A stretch of 64,000 bases of DNA from Lamellibrachia columna (Eukaryota; Annelida; Polychaeta; Sabellida; Siboglinidae), in the NCBI GenBank assembly GCA_963662155.1, contig OY759268.1, forward strand, positions 57,839,469 to 57,903,468, written 5' to 3'. Position 1 is the first letter of the stretch, and each line of letters opens with the position of its first letter. Made by a program: the position numbers and the translations under genes. Shown here in pieces: positions 33,764-43,760 of this stretch. The notes below the pieces were generated by a model, which saw nothing but the letters and a program-made list of their open reading frames with translations, had not been told where the DNA came from and searched no databases.

Positions 33764-36637
33764 CTACTTATAACCCGCCCTCCTGAGATATGTGTCAACC
33801 TTGTTTTTAAACATATTCACGCTGCTAACAGTTACACAATCTGTAGACAATTTGTTCCATTCATTTATTGTCCTCTGTGAGAACGAGTGCTTCCTGATGT
33901 CCAATCTACATTGATCCTTTACTAATTTTACCTCATGTCCTCTAGTTCTGCTATCCTTCTTGAGTGAGAAAAACATATTTCTATCAATATTTTTATACCC
34001 ATTCAATATCTTAAACACTTCAATCTGATCTCCTCTTAACCTCCTTGTCTCTAGAGTTGTTAAACCACATTCTTTCAGGCGTTCTTCATAACTAAGGTAT
34101 CTCAGTTCTGGAATCATTTTAGTTGCTCTCCTTTGTATGCGTTCAAGCGTATCTATATCTTTCTTACGATATGGTCTCCATGCTTGTATACAGTATTCTA
34201 AATGAGGTCTAACTATTGCTTTATAAAGAGGTATAATTAACTTTTTTCCCTTGTATGTTATGTTTCTTCTAATCAATCCAATAATTTGATTACCCTTTGA
34301 AGCTGCAATACCACACTGCTCTGAAACTTTCATATCAGCGCTTATTGTAACTCCTAAGTCCTTTTCTTTTACAGTAGTACCCAGAACAGTATCTCCCATT
34401 TTATAGTTTACATTCAAGTTCCTATGTCCTGTATGTAGGCATTTACATTTCCCAAAATTTAACAACATCTGCCATTTCTCAGACCATTTCACTAATCTGT
34501 CTAGATCGTTTTGTAAATGTTGTTTATCACCATCAGTATTAACCTTTCTAAACAGTTTTGTGTCATCCGCAAATTTCAGTACGTTACTTGTTATACTGTC
34601 GTCCAAGTCATTGATATAAATTAAGAATAATATAGGTCCTAATACTGATCCTTGAGGTACCCCACTCAAAACCGATTTCCAATTTGAAACTTCTCCATCT
34701 ACTACAACTCGTTGTCTTCTGTCAGTCAGCCATTGTTCTATCCAGTCAGTTATGCTGTCCCCGATACCATGGGCTTTTAATTTAAGTAGTAATCTTTGAT
34801 GTGGCACTTTGTCAAAAGCTTTCTGAAAATCTAAGTAGATAATATCTACTGGCGATCCCACGTCTATCCACTTAGTGATTTCTTCCAAAAAACATAACAT
34901 ATTTGTTAAGCATGACCTCGCTTTAAGGAATCCATGTTGAGATGAATTTAATAATTTATGCTTAATGAGGAATTCCACCATATGGTCTTTAATTAACCTT
35001 TCTAATAATTTACAAATCACTGACGTTAAACTCACTGGTCTGTAATTCTCTGACTTATTTCTCGAACCCTTTTTAAATAATGGTATGATGTTTGCTTCTT
35101 TCCATTCAAACGGAACAACTCCCTCTTTTAATGACAAGTTGAATACTCTTGCAAGTGGTATACTGATTTGTTCTACTGTTTCCAGTAGTAATTTTGGAGG
35201 AATCCCATCCACTCCCGGTGATTTGTTATCTTTCATTGCCTTTATTTTCTTAGCTACCAATTCTGGAGTTACAACTAACGGACCTAAATAGTCAGATTTA
35301 GCCCCCTGAAATTTAGCATCAGCAACTGGTAATGAACTAATATCTTCTTTGGTAAACACTGAACTGAAGTAACCATTTAGGTCTTCCGCCATTAAAAACC
35401 CCTGTGATATTATATTTCCAGCACTGTCTTCTAGAGGTCCAACCTTGTCTTGTACGTTTTGTTTACTCCTGACATATGCATAAAAACTCTTGCTGTCATT
35501 TTTTATGTTACATGCTAGTTTTTGCTCATAGCTTCTTTTAGATTGTCTGATTTCAGTTGTAGCTGCATTAAGTGCCTCTTTGTATTTTACATAGTCTTCG
35601 TCCTTTCTGGTACGCCTATAAACCCTCCACATAGTTTGTTTTAGCATTATTTTTCTAATAGCCTCTTTTGACAAGTGTTTCTTTCTACACCGTTTTCCTT
35701 GTTTTTGGAAGGGAACAAATTTATCGATGATACTCTCAATTTCATATTTTAGAATATTCCAACATTCAATTGCGGTCTTATTCGTCAGCATGTTATTCCA
35801 ATCTAGCTTTGCTAAGTATTTTCTCATATCTTTGTAGTTACCTTTGTGGAAGTTTCTCTTGTACGTTTTCTTATTTTTACTTTCTGATTTTACATTGATA
35901 ACAAAATGTATTTGATTATGGTCACTATTACCCAATAGTTCAAATATTTTTACGTTGTCCACTAATTCTTTTTGTGATGACAAAACTATATCTAATACAT
36001 TTTCTCCCCTGGTTGGTTCTAGTACGTGCTGAGTAAGAAAGCTATCCTGGATTAAAAATAGAAATTGTTGGTCCTCAATCCCTGTGCTCTCTAGAGAATT
36101 CCATTGTATGTGTCCATGGTTAAAATCTCCCATTATGATACATTCCCCTTTACTAACTTCCTTTATAGCGTTTTTTATTTTTGTGTTGTCCTCTTCGTTT
36201 ATGTTTGGACTTCGGTAAACTAATCCAATAGTTAATTCTGAATTACCTGAAACAATTTTGCACCAAACAGCTTCATCGCAATCTGCTTCCCTTTCTAGTT
36301 TTATTTCATAAGCCTGAATAGATTCTTTAACATATAAAATAACTCCCCCGCCCCTTCTTCCTATTCGATCTTTCCTAAACATTACATATCCTGTCAGTCC
36401 TAATTCAGCATCTGTTATATCTATGTTGGCCCATGATTCAGTTATACCAATTATGTGAGGGTCAATATCTTCTACCATAATGTTTAATTCATTTTTCTTA
36501 TTTACTATGCTCCTTGCATTTAAACATACGCATCTATAACCTTTTTCAGAGATGTTTTTCGGATGATTTGATATTGGTTTATCTGTGCTAGTGGCCTCTT
36601 GTTCTGCTTGAGACACCTCTAGGTAACCCCCCTGCAC
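33764..36637 (-). CDS. CR1-like ORF2: endonuclease-reverse transcriptase, intact frame
   Basis: 957 codons without a stop. Residues about 34-250 are an APE-type endonuclease with its catalytic set: LNARS (N40), GITESW (E67), MGDFNHGH (D171, N173) and NSDHNQIHF (D239, H240). Residues about 500-750 are the RT: FKKGSRNKSENYRPVSLTSV, YLDFQKAFDKVPHQ (D603), LSGVPQGSVLGP and LKFADDTKLF (D691, D692). The C-terminal tail has LRGDQIEVFKILNGY and ends RRAGYK. It would nick target DNA and copy element RNA. The first codon here is GTG; the first in-frame ATG is residue 54, inside the endonuclease. Translation probably depends on the upstream ORF1, which ends 2 nt away in another frame. All visible catalytic residues are present, but 5' truncation means no promoter of its own. 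Confidence 0.9.
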   Translation of the reverse strand: MQGGYLEVSQAEQEATSTDKPISNHPKNISEKGYRCVCLNARSIVNKKNELNIMVEDIDPHIIGITESWANIDITDAELGLTGYVMFRKDRIGRRGGGVILYVKESIQAYEIKLEREADCDEAVWCKIVSGNSELTIGLVYRSPNINEEDNTKIKNAIKEVSKGECIIMGDFNHGHIQWNSLESTGIEDQQFLFLIQDSFLTQHVLEPTRGENVLDIVLSSQKELVDNVKIFELLGNSDHNQIHFVINVKSESKNKKTYKRNFHKGNYKDMRKYLAKLDWNNMLTNKTAIECWNILKYEIESIIDKFVPFQKQGKRCRKKHLSKEAIRKIMLKQTMWRVYRRTRKDEDYVKYKEALNAATTEIRQSKRSYEQKLACNIKNDSKSFYAYVRSKQNVQDKVGPLEDSAGNIISQGFLMAEDLNGYFSSVFTKEDISSLPVADAKFQGAKSDYLGPLVVTPELVAKKIKAMKDNKSPGVDGIPPKLLLETVEQISIPLARVFNLSLKEGVVPFEWKEANIIPLFKKGSRNKSENYRPVSLTSVICKLLERLIKDHMVEFLIKHKLLNSSQHGFLKARSCLTNMLCFLEEITKWIDVGSPVDIIYLDFQKAFDKVPHQRLLLKLKAHGIGDSITDWIEQWLTDRRQRVVVDGEVSNWKSVLSGVPQGSVLGPILFLIYINDLDDSITSNVLKFADDTKLFRKVNTDGDKQHLQNDLDRLVKWSEKWQMLLNFGKCKCLHTGHRNLNVNYKMGDTVLGTTVKEKDLGVTISADMKVSEQCGIAASKGNQIIGLIRRNITYKGKKLIIPLYKAIVRPHLEYCIQAWRPYRKKDIDTLERIQRRATKMIPELRYLSYEERLKECGLTTLETRRLRGDQIEVFKILNGYKNIDRNMFFSLKKDSRTRGHEVKLVKDQCRLDIRKHSFSQRTINEWNKLSTDCVTVSSVNMFKNKVDTYLRRAGYK

Positions 36638-36639
36638 TT

Positions 36640-37125
36640 CTAGTTTAAAGAATGTTTACTTCCAAAAATATTTGTCATTGTACCCAAGTCATTATCTACT
36701 GCTGCTGAAAGTTTGTCCGCGAATACTGCCGCCCCCTTTCCACTTAAATGAAGCCCATCCTTCATGTACATATCAGCCCTCCCAACAAAACTTCCCCATA
36801 AATCCACAAATCCAACTTCCTCTTCCCTACATAACTTCTGGACTAACATGTTAATTGCCATCCCCCGACAATTTCGATATTTGTGATCCCTCCTGCCCAT
36901 TACAGGTAAAATCCCTGACAGTATTACCTGCTCAACCCGCGTCTGTTTTAGTGTTCTGACTAACTGCCTATATTTCCTAACTATGGCAGTTGTACCCTCC
37001 CCCTCTACGTTATTTGTCCCTACGTGTACTAAAACAGATCCACCCTTACCCGAGCCTACGATGTTTTTTACCCTCTCATGCATGTTTTTTACCCTCTCAT
37101 GCAGGGTTTTGTCAGTATAAAGCCA
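36640..37125 (-). pseudogene. CR1-like ORF1, SGNH/GDSL-esterase type, N-terminus missing
   Basis: About 160 codons ending in TAG at 36640. VLVHVGTNNVEGEG matches the Gly-Thr-Asn-Asp/Asn block of SGNH hydrolases, and YMKDGLHLSGKGAAVFADKL matches the block with the catalytic Asp and His. The serine block (GDS) should lie upstream and is lost with the 5' end. Esterase-like ORF1 proteins are known in CR1-type elements and are thought to aid RNP or membrane interactions. A 24-bp tandem duplication at the truncated end encodes MHERVKN twice. ORF1 and ORF2 are nearly adjacent, in different frames. Confidence 0.75.
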
Positions 37126-37130
37126 AAATA

Positions 37131-39060
37131 AAACGTAACTCTGTACAATATGAACATTCTAATCGTGGAAATTACGAAGACGGCAATTCCAACTGTTCGT
37201 TCGCTGATCATAAAAAACTGCCACTCGTATTAGTACTGACAGTAGTTCACAGTCAAATTCTGCTTTTAGTTATTTATTTTAATATCATACCTTCATGTTT
37301 CTGTGTTGTGTCATCCAGTAATTGACATGTTTTGCAATTTTTAATCTAATATTATGTAATATTACAAGGGTAGATTATAAAGGGTGCAAATATTCTGTTC
37401 GGTGATTTTATCTCAGCAAGAAAATTAAGGATGTACCAGCTATATTCTACACTCTAATACACACACATTTATGTCTGCCAAATTGCTGCAGTATAAAAAG
37501 TGATGTGTTCAGGTGTTAAGATGTTTCGTTGAGTCACCAATACACACCTTGCTATTTGAATGTTGTCTTTATATCAACTAGTATCGCCACCTGGTGAACA
37601 TACATGAAACAATAGGTGCCAGTTGGAGCATCTATTGAGCACTAACCACAGTGTAACAGGATGTACATCGCAGTTGGAAAAACCAGGATGGTGTTGTGCT
37701 AAAATTACTTTTACATTTTGTAGTTTGCTTCACTATTCTTGATGCAATGAAGTTATCAAATGAATCCGAAATACAAAAAGATTAAATTAGTAGCTGAATA
37801 TTTTAACATCACTGGAATACAAATTATGAATAATAAAATTGATTCATTAAGCATTAGTCATGATGAAATGTACTAAAATGGCAGATTAATATGAAAGAAC
37901 ATTTATACAAATTACAACTGTATTCTAGTTATGTGATCACGAACACTGATATAAAACATGTTCATCTTAGGGGACCTTCAAACGACCAGCCGAAAGGTTC
38001 AAGCTGTGGAAGGTGTGTAAAGAGAATTAATTTTTCAGTATCTTAGTCGGTGTTCTAAAAGTATTTTGTACGATAAATGAGTTAGTACGAAACGTAGTAT
38101 GAGAGAACATTTAATGTGGATGAAGAAGATAACATAATTGTTTAAAATAACAAACAATAATATTCAGAATCTCACGGCTTCTACCTTTTTACTGCAAATA
38201 CGTCTGAGTGCGGACGTTGGAGAAGTAAAAAAGAACATTAAAAGGTGAGTGTATTTTGAGAATCGCAGCAAAATGTGTAACCTTCGCATACATACACCAC
38301 ACCCAGTATGACACATAACTAATGGAAGACTGGAGCTGTTGAATGTATGTATCATAATTAATGTTGAGCATCTTAGTTGGTAGCCTGCAACCACAGTATT
38401 TGATGCTCTCAGAGTGGAGGGTAGAAGGAAAAGAGGAATGTGTTCAGGTTTTAAGATGTTTCATTTAGTCACCAATACACACCTTGCTATTTGAATGTCA
38501 TCTTTATATCAACTAGTATCGCCATCTGGTGAACATACCAGATACCAGTTGGAGCATATAATGAGCACAAACCGTAGTGTAACTATAAAAATAGACACCC
38601 TCATATTATACATTTTGGTGCTTGTTTTGCAGCCACAGGACACCAGCTTGTAGCAGGTGCGTGAAGCTTCATGGATAATTGTATAGTACAGCTCACACAG
38701 ACCCTCACCCTTCTTGATCTAGTCCCAGCGAGTGGGCAGAGGGAGCAGAATCATTAGTAGCAGTGCCTGTCCCCAGATATGAGTTATATGACCACCTTGG
38801 TAGACTACCCTCTTCACATGCTGCTCCAACTGTTGTTTACAGCTTCTTTCATGCCTTGTTCAAATCACTGCATGGGCTTTATCTCTCATAGAGAGTATCA
38901 TGAGAGGTGTCAATGTTGACAGAATAGAGGTTATGTACACAGACCCCAGTTCTATTTGTAGTAGACGCCACTGGGATGATTATCTCAACATTATGGGGTA
39001 AACACTGTATTGGGCATACTTATTGAACAAAGATTATAATAATAAATGCATTTATTTTAG
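37131..39060. other. Intron with a 105-bp dispersed direct repeat
   Basis: AT-rich DNA without a supported gene. A block of about 105 bp (TGTGTTCAGGTGTTAAGATG through AGTCACCAATACACACCTTG to CTGGTGAACATAC) occurs at 37501-37606 and again at 38437-38540. It may be a short interspersed or MITE-like unit, but no ends are clear. The last 20 nt lead into the acceptor of the exon at 39061. Confidence 0.5.
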
Positions 39061-39168
39061 CAAAAGGCCAGAAGGTCAGTGATATACTGCAACAGCACAG
39101 CACGAAGCTGAAAGACCAAGAACAGCTTCTGCATGACATTAAGAGTGTCCTGGTGGAAAATAAAACAG
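39061..39168 (+). CDS. Coiled-coil exon 2 of host gene
   Basis: Acceptor TTTATTTTAG ends at 39060 and donor GTATGG begins at 39169. It is 108 nt (36 codons) with phase-1 borders. It reads KGQKVSDILQQHSTKLKDQE then QLLHDIKSVLVENKT. Leu and Ile at heptad-like spacing with Gln, Lys, Asp and Glu suggest a coiled coil. It is closely related to the exons at 41006 and 63669. A symmetrical exon like this can be added or skipped without changing frame, which fits repeated exon gain. Confidence 0.6.
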
Positions 39169-39936
39169 GTATGGCGCATACTCCAGCTTTACCAGTAAGG
39201 CAGGTTTTCTGGAGAAACACAGCTTGTTGCGATTCTAGTTGAGTCTTTATGAGTTGGTGGTGGTGTGTTGGGTCGAGTAGGTTCACAGCAACACTTCGTA
39301 TGATCCTAGGTAGAAATAGAAGCGTAGTTCATTCTGGCAGTTCATAAAAAGCAGTTGCGGATCTCGGGAGGAGTGGGGGTACATGCCCCCTCCATTTTAC
39401 TCAATAATGCCCCATAATGCACTATTTCAAGAACAGTAAACAAAAAGTTGCAATAAACTAGCATTATAACCCTTTCCAGCTTAATGTGTTTAACTTTTTT
39501 GAGGGATAACAGGGGTTCATAGCCATTTGTCTGCATCCAAAAGTATGATGGGATAAGTGCTACATACATCCAAGATTAATTTATGCTGTATGTAAATACC
39601 CTGAATCACTGTAAATCGGATACTCATAGCATGATAGATCAAAGTTCTGCCACGCAGATGTACGCTGTTTTTTTGCTATTCTTATTAATTAATATAATAT
39701 ACCATTTTCATTTCCATTATTTTGCCTTTTCGGGGTTTGTAGATAGAAATGTATTACTGGTCAATTTTTACAGGGATAAACCTGATGTGAACTTAAAATG
39801 CTTGAAAGAGTTCCCATTTTTAAGTACAGTTGTATATTCACACATTTTATTCACAACACTTCAACATGTAAACTATTTAAAAACAATATGTTTACTATTG
39901 TTTCATCCATGGCCACACGCACACGCACACGCACAT

Positions 39937-40012
<76 letters not shown>

Positions 40013-40127
40013 AATTGAGAGTTGTTGGGATAATGCAATAACAATGTTTGCATGGATTATAATAGCCTATGAATATCGTTGTCAAGTACATATTAAGTGA
40101 CATGATATGAACATTCTTGTATTTCAG
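39169..40127 (+). other. Intron with (CA)n(AT)n microsatellite
   Basis: The start repeats the conserved intron sequence (GTATGGCGCATACTCCAGC and TTTACCAGTAAGGCAG). A block near 39740-39860 (TTTTTACAGGGATAAACCTG) recurs at 62320-62440 and, in part, at 43975-44005. The (CA)n(AT)n tract at 39914-40010 also has a partner at 62482-62699. Frames full of alternating Tyr-Ile or His-Ile come from the microsatellite and are not genes. Confidence 0.7.
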
Positions 40128-40217
40128 CGCCACTTGGACAGAGCACTCACTCACAAGTGGACCTGGGAACACCAGTCACACCAACAGCAGATGAACAGTC
40201 CACACCTACAATCTCTG
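40128..40217 (+). CDS. Ser/Thr/Pro-rich exon of host gene
   Basis: Acceptor TTGTATTTCAG ends at 40127 and the donor GT is at 40218. It is 90 nt (30 codons), again phase 1 at both ends, so it joins the coiled-coil exons in frame. It reads APLGQSTHSQVDLGTPVTPT then ADEQSTPTISG: low-complexity, probably disordered linker with no known domain. A duplicate at 62794-62879 has lost its acceptor. The donor (GGTATTGCC) is weaker than those of the coiled-coil exons, so use of this exon is less certain. Confidence 0.45.
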
Positions 40218-41005
40218 GTATTGCCGGTTGGGTCATTGTATTTGTTTAGAAAGATGTTCGGATATTTTTATCAAATTTCTAAAAGTTGGCAAGAGTAAGT
40301 TTCACAGGAGGTTCATACTTTAAATGTCATCAAAATCAGTGGAGTTCGATAACATTGCTGATTGATTTCACATGGAATGACCCATTAGTTATTTCATATA
40401 TGTGTTTCTTATGTAAATACGCTGGCCAAATAATGATGATTTGTTAGCATCACGAAAACCTTCCCAACCACTGTACATTATTTTGAAGTGTTGTGTGGTG
40501 TCGCTTTCTGTTCGGGTGAATTACGGATTGTCAGTTGTGAGTGAATGCTATACCATTGTTTGTTCAAATGTTCTTGTAGTAAAACAGGCACGTGCCACTC
40601 ACTAACTAGCGTGCATTCATTTACAAATTATAGCTAGTTCTTGTCAAAACAGACTTATTCGATCTGTGAAACGGCTCATGTGAGATGATCGGACGCCTGC
40701 CAGTTCACATTCCATAAACAACCAGTGTAATAAATGTGTAATGTTTCTGTCCTATGAAGCCTTGATACATTGGTACATAAAGTACATCCAGTAAATTGAT
40801 TAACTGGTTCAAGTACAACCAGTGTCAATCAAACAGAGGTGATACTTGTGTGTAATAATAATAATATGAAATACATAATATGAGTAGCTAGTAAATTAAC
40901 TGAAGTTTATTTTATTCGTTTTCATGTTGCCTAATGTATGGAATGCATTGCTATTAAATAACTGTTATTGATTTCTGAACAAAGATTATCATGCATTTAT
41001 TTAAG
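40218..41005. other. Intron, duplicated at 62880-63668
   Basis: No gene. It is nearly identical to 62880-63668 over its whole length (for example AGCGTGCATTCATTTACAAA and AGATGATCGGACGCCTGCCA in both), which shows that the duplicated unit includes this intron. Confidence 0.8.
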
Positions 41006-41113
41006 CACAAGGTCAGGAGGTCAGCGATATACTGCGGCAGCACAACACAAAGCTGAAAGATCATGAACAGCTGCTGCATGACATTAGGAGAACCCTGGAG
41101 GAAACGAAAACAG
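41006..41113 (+). CDS. Coiled-coil exon 3 of host gene
   Basis: Acceptor ATTTAAG ends at 41005 and donor GTATGG begins at 41114. It is 108 nt, phase 1 at both ends. It reads QGQEVSDILRQHNTKLKDHE then QLLHDIRRTLEETKT. It differs from the exon at 39061 by scattered substitutions only, and its intron start is also conserved. The distance from the 39061 exon (1945 bp) is close to that between 61869 and 63669 (1800 bp), consistent with one duplicated genomic unit. Confidence 0.6.
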
Positions 41114-41425
41114 GTATGGCGCATACTCCAGCTTTACCAGTAAGGCAGATTTTCTGGAGAAACAGCTTGTTGGCACTCTAGTTGAGTCTTTATGAGTTGG
41201 TGGTGGTGTGTTGTGTCGAGTAGGTTCACAGCAATACTTTGTATGATCCTATGTAGAAATAGAAGCGTAGTTCATTCTGGCAGTACATAAAAAATAGTCA
41301 CAGATCTAGGGAGGAGTGGGGGTACATGCTCCCTCCGTTTTGTTCCATAATGCACCATCTCAAGACCAGTAAACACAAAGCTGCAACAAACTAGGATTAC
41401 AACCTTTTCCAGCTAAATGTTTTTA

Positions 41426-43178
41426 CCTTTATGCAAAATAACAACACAAGTCAAGTGTATATTGAAATAGGCCAAAGAATGACATTTAATGTATTAATTA
41501 ATGAGCTGGAAATTAGGCAAGTATACATCATCAAAACAAGATACATCACATAATCTCAGCAAGCATGCTGGCCCCCAAAAGGTGTTTACACATAATTAGT
41601 AAATCATGCTTAGCAGCTACCCACTACCAGTACTATCTGTACCACTAACGACTTTTTTTACAATTCACATGGTATCGGTGGGGGTCACTCCGCCACTAGG
41701 TCACCCCCTGTGACCGACCCCCACCAAAAATATAATTATCACTAGCGGCTACCCGTTCCCCTGCGAGTGCAAAGCAGGTAGAGATGCAGCTGTTGACCCT
41801 GCCACTGTCAGGGCCTCGACTCCCCCCCCCTCCGCCTAGCTCAAAGTTAAAACCTAGCCAGCACTCCACCACTATCAGAGTATCAACCACATTGGAACAG
41901 TGAATCTGCAACATGCACAATCATCCTGATGATAGTTGTCGACTCTGCCACTGTCAGAGTCGTGACTACGTCATCACACAGTGAACCTGCAACATACAAT
42001 CTGTAGTTAACATAGATTTAGGTGAAACTAAGATAATGCTGTAGTTTCCGCCACTGTCCGAATCTAAACTCTATCTCTATCTGGTACAACAAGACCTGTA
42101 TGAAGCAGCTTTATGATATACGAATGTTTCTGCAGAAAGCATCTGAAGTCCATCTACCTGCTGCTCTAGTTTGCACATCTGACTCACCCCTAAGAGCTGC
42201 TGACATAGCTGCTCCAATTCTTAAACTATGCCCCTTAAAAACTTTCTACTCAACCCACAGAATTCCAGTAGGTGCTTTAATATAGCATCAGATTCCCTCC
42301 GCAGCATTGGAGTGCCGTCTGCATGTACAAATAATATAGCCTGCCTAGAACCCCTAACCTGGAAAACATTATCTAAGTAATGTGGCAGGATAAATGGATG
42401 TGCCCACGATACACTGGCCATTTACTTGTATTAACTGCTGACCCTGTCTGCCACCGTGCTTTGCCTAAATGAAACCGTGATTACGTCACCATTCACCACC
42501 ACATCCCTCAAAAAGAAAAATTCTTGTACTACCCTGTTGCCTCAGGGGACCATATCGCCTATGCGTAAGTAAGCCCTGAAGGCTAGAACCATTATGGCGC
42601 GAAGCATAACACATTTATAATGTGAAGTCAAGACCTGTGGCAGAGCCCTAATGAGTTGGGCGAGAAAAGGCAGTGTGATTGGTAACCGGACATCTGACCT
42701 AGTTCCTAGTTTCTGAGCACCTAGCAGTAATCTTGAATCAATAAAATTCCTAGCTGGGTCATGCAAGCCATTCACTTTATGAAAATAAGAAATGGCCGAG
42801 ACCGTTGAGATAGTGGAAGATGGAGCATAACCAGCATTATGTAAATGAGCTACAAAAAGCAACATAATTGCGACTGACACTGGCAACGTGGGAACACAGC
42901 CCAGTGACCGGAAAAATCCTACCAGCTTCGACCATGACCTCTCGTACTGCACTTTGGATGATGCAGCTAGGGACGCCGGCATGAGTAGCTCTACAGTGTC
43001 CCTAAGGTGGCTGGGGAGATGTAGGACGGCACTGTCGCTGGCTCGCAATTGACCCATGGCGCCATCGCTCGGAATTCCTCGATCTGACAACGAGATAATT
43101 TGTCGGCTAGTGTTGTATTGACCTGGTACATGGTGAGCAGTGAATTTAATGTTACGACGCAAGAATGTCAAAATCAAT
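41426..43178 (-). mobile_element. DIRS-like tyrosine-recombinase retrotransposon fragment
   Basis: A minus-strand fragment with the end of an RNase H domain, a tyrosine recombinase and the element's 3' terminal region. It is inserted in the duplicated intron: the host homologue at 39470-39510 continues smoothly where this element begins near 41426. The 3' terminal region (41426-41715) recurs in inverted orientation at about 58830-59128. Between 41690 and 42080 several degenerate CTGCCACTGTCAGAGTCG-type words repeat. RT and earlier parts are missing; the 5' break is near 43178. Confidence 0.8.
42080..43177 (-). pseudogene. DIRS-like RNase H end and tyrosine recombinase, broken
   Basis: From 43177: FTAHHVPGQYNTSRQIISLS is the end of an RNase H domain of DIRS/gypsy type. 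Then LAASSKVQYERSWSKLVGFF, YAPSSTISTVSAISYFHKVN and MLRAIMVLAFRAYLRIGDMV form the recombinase N-terminal and first catalytic region, with the Arg of LRIGD. After stops near 42420-42540 it continues with LDNVFQVRGSRQAILFVHAD. Near 42240 it reads FKGHSLRIGAAMSAA (His and Arg box), then GRWTSDAFCRNIR. In DIRS recombinases the last motif normally ends with a Tyr before Ile-Arg; here it is Asn, so the catalytic tyrosine is lost. Stops and a frameshift confirm decay. Confidence 0.78.
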
Positions 43179-43686
43179 TTACGGCCCTGTACACCGTAGG
43201 GACCAAAATCAAAATCCGACCATATACACCGTATAGATACCTACAATTATCAAACAACAACAAAACTACCAAAAGTTACACTGTATGGAGCCATTGTTAA
43301 CATTCCTGCGGTAATTCAGAATAGTAATAATTTTAATGTATTTGGAATAGTTGCTACATGTTGCTGGGTTTATTGCTGTGTAGAGCTTGTACTGTATTTA
43401 ACTGAGACAAGATGACTTGACAATCAGGAAAATGGGTGGTGTTAGAAAAAGACTGGTCAGTTATGACAACCTAAATAAATATTAAATAAGAGATTATTGT
43501 TAGCCCAAACAATTCCAGCCCAAATATAGCTAAATTTACATGATCAGTTATTAAACCCTGCTTTTAGATGGATTAAAATCAAGGTTATTTAGAATTTGTA
43601 AAAAATTATTTGTTTCATTTTTATGTAATGAGCCACAATTGTAAAACTCTTGTTGAATTAGTTTACGCGATGTACCTACCTTACAG
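43179..43686. other. Intron, nothing recognised
   Basis: AT-rich sequence between the DIRS fragment and a candidate exon. No repeat or frame is supported. Confidence 0.4.
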
Positions 43687-43760
43687 GGAAACAATTGGAA
43701 TCTGCAACTTCTAAACAACATCATAGACCATTACATTCATATACCCTGAAAAGCAATACG
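43687..43760 (+). CDS. Weak candidate exon
   Basis: A good acceptor (CTACCTTACAG, ending 43686) and a strong donor (GTAAGC at 43761) bound 74 nt reading GKQLESATSKQHHRPLHSYT then LKSNT after a phase-1 join. The 3' end would be phase 0, unlike the other exons, and no duplicate is seen. It could be chance. Confidence 0.22.

Larger units (their letters stand above)
33664..37130 (-). mobile_element. CR1-like retrotransposon copy C, nearly complete
   Basis: The best-preserved element. Its 3' end at 33664-33690 has the tandem 10-bp terminal word, followed by about 75 bp of 3' UTR, an uninterrupted ORF2 and the C-terminal half of ORF1. The element is cut off at its 5' side near 37130, inside ORF1, so 5' UTR and the start of ORF1 are absent. 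Clade is judged from the RT and C-terminal signature (QRRATKMIPELR, LETRRLRGDQIEVFKILNGY) and the repeat-type 3' end. I see only a weak 5-bp match (TGTCA) at both flanks as a possible target duplication. Confidence 0.93.

Noticed and set aside
39768..39830. Exon after TTTTTACAG at 39774 (also 62336)
   Set aside because: Acceptor-like and duplicated, but no donor in phase and no sensible peptide before a stop.
39583..40172. Proteins with Tyr-Ile or His-Ile runs (also near 62558-62812)
   Set aside because: They come from (CA)n(AT)n microsatellites in introns.
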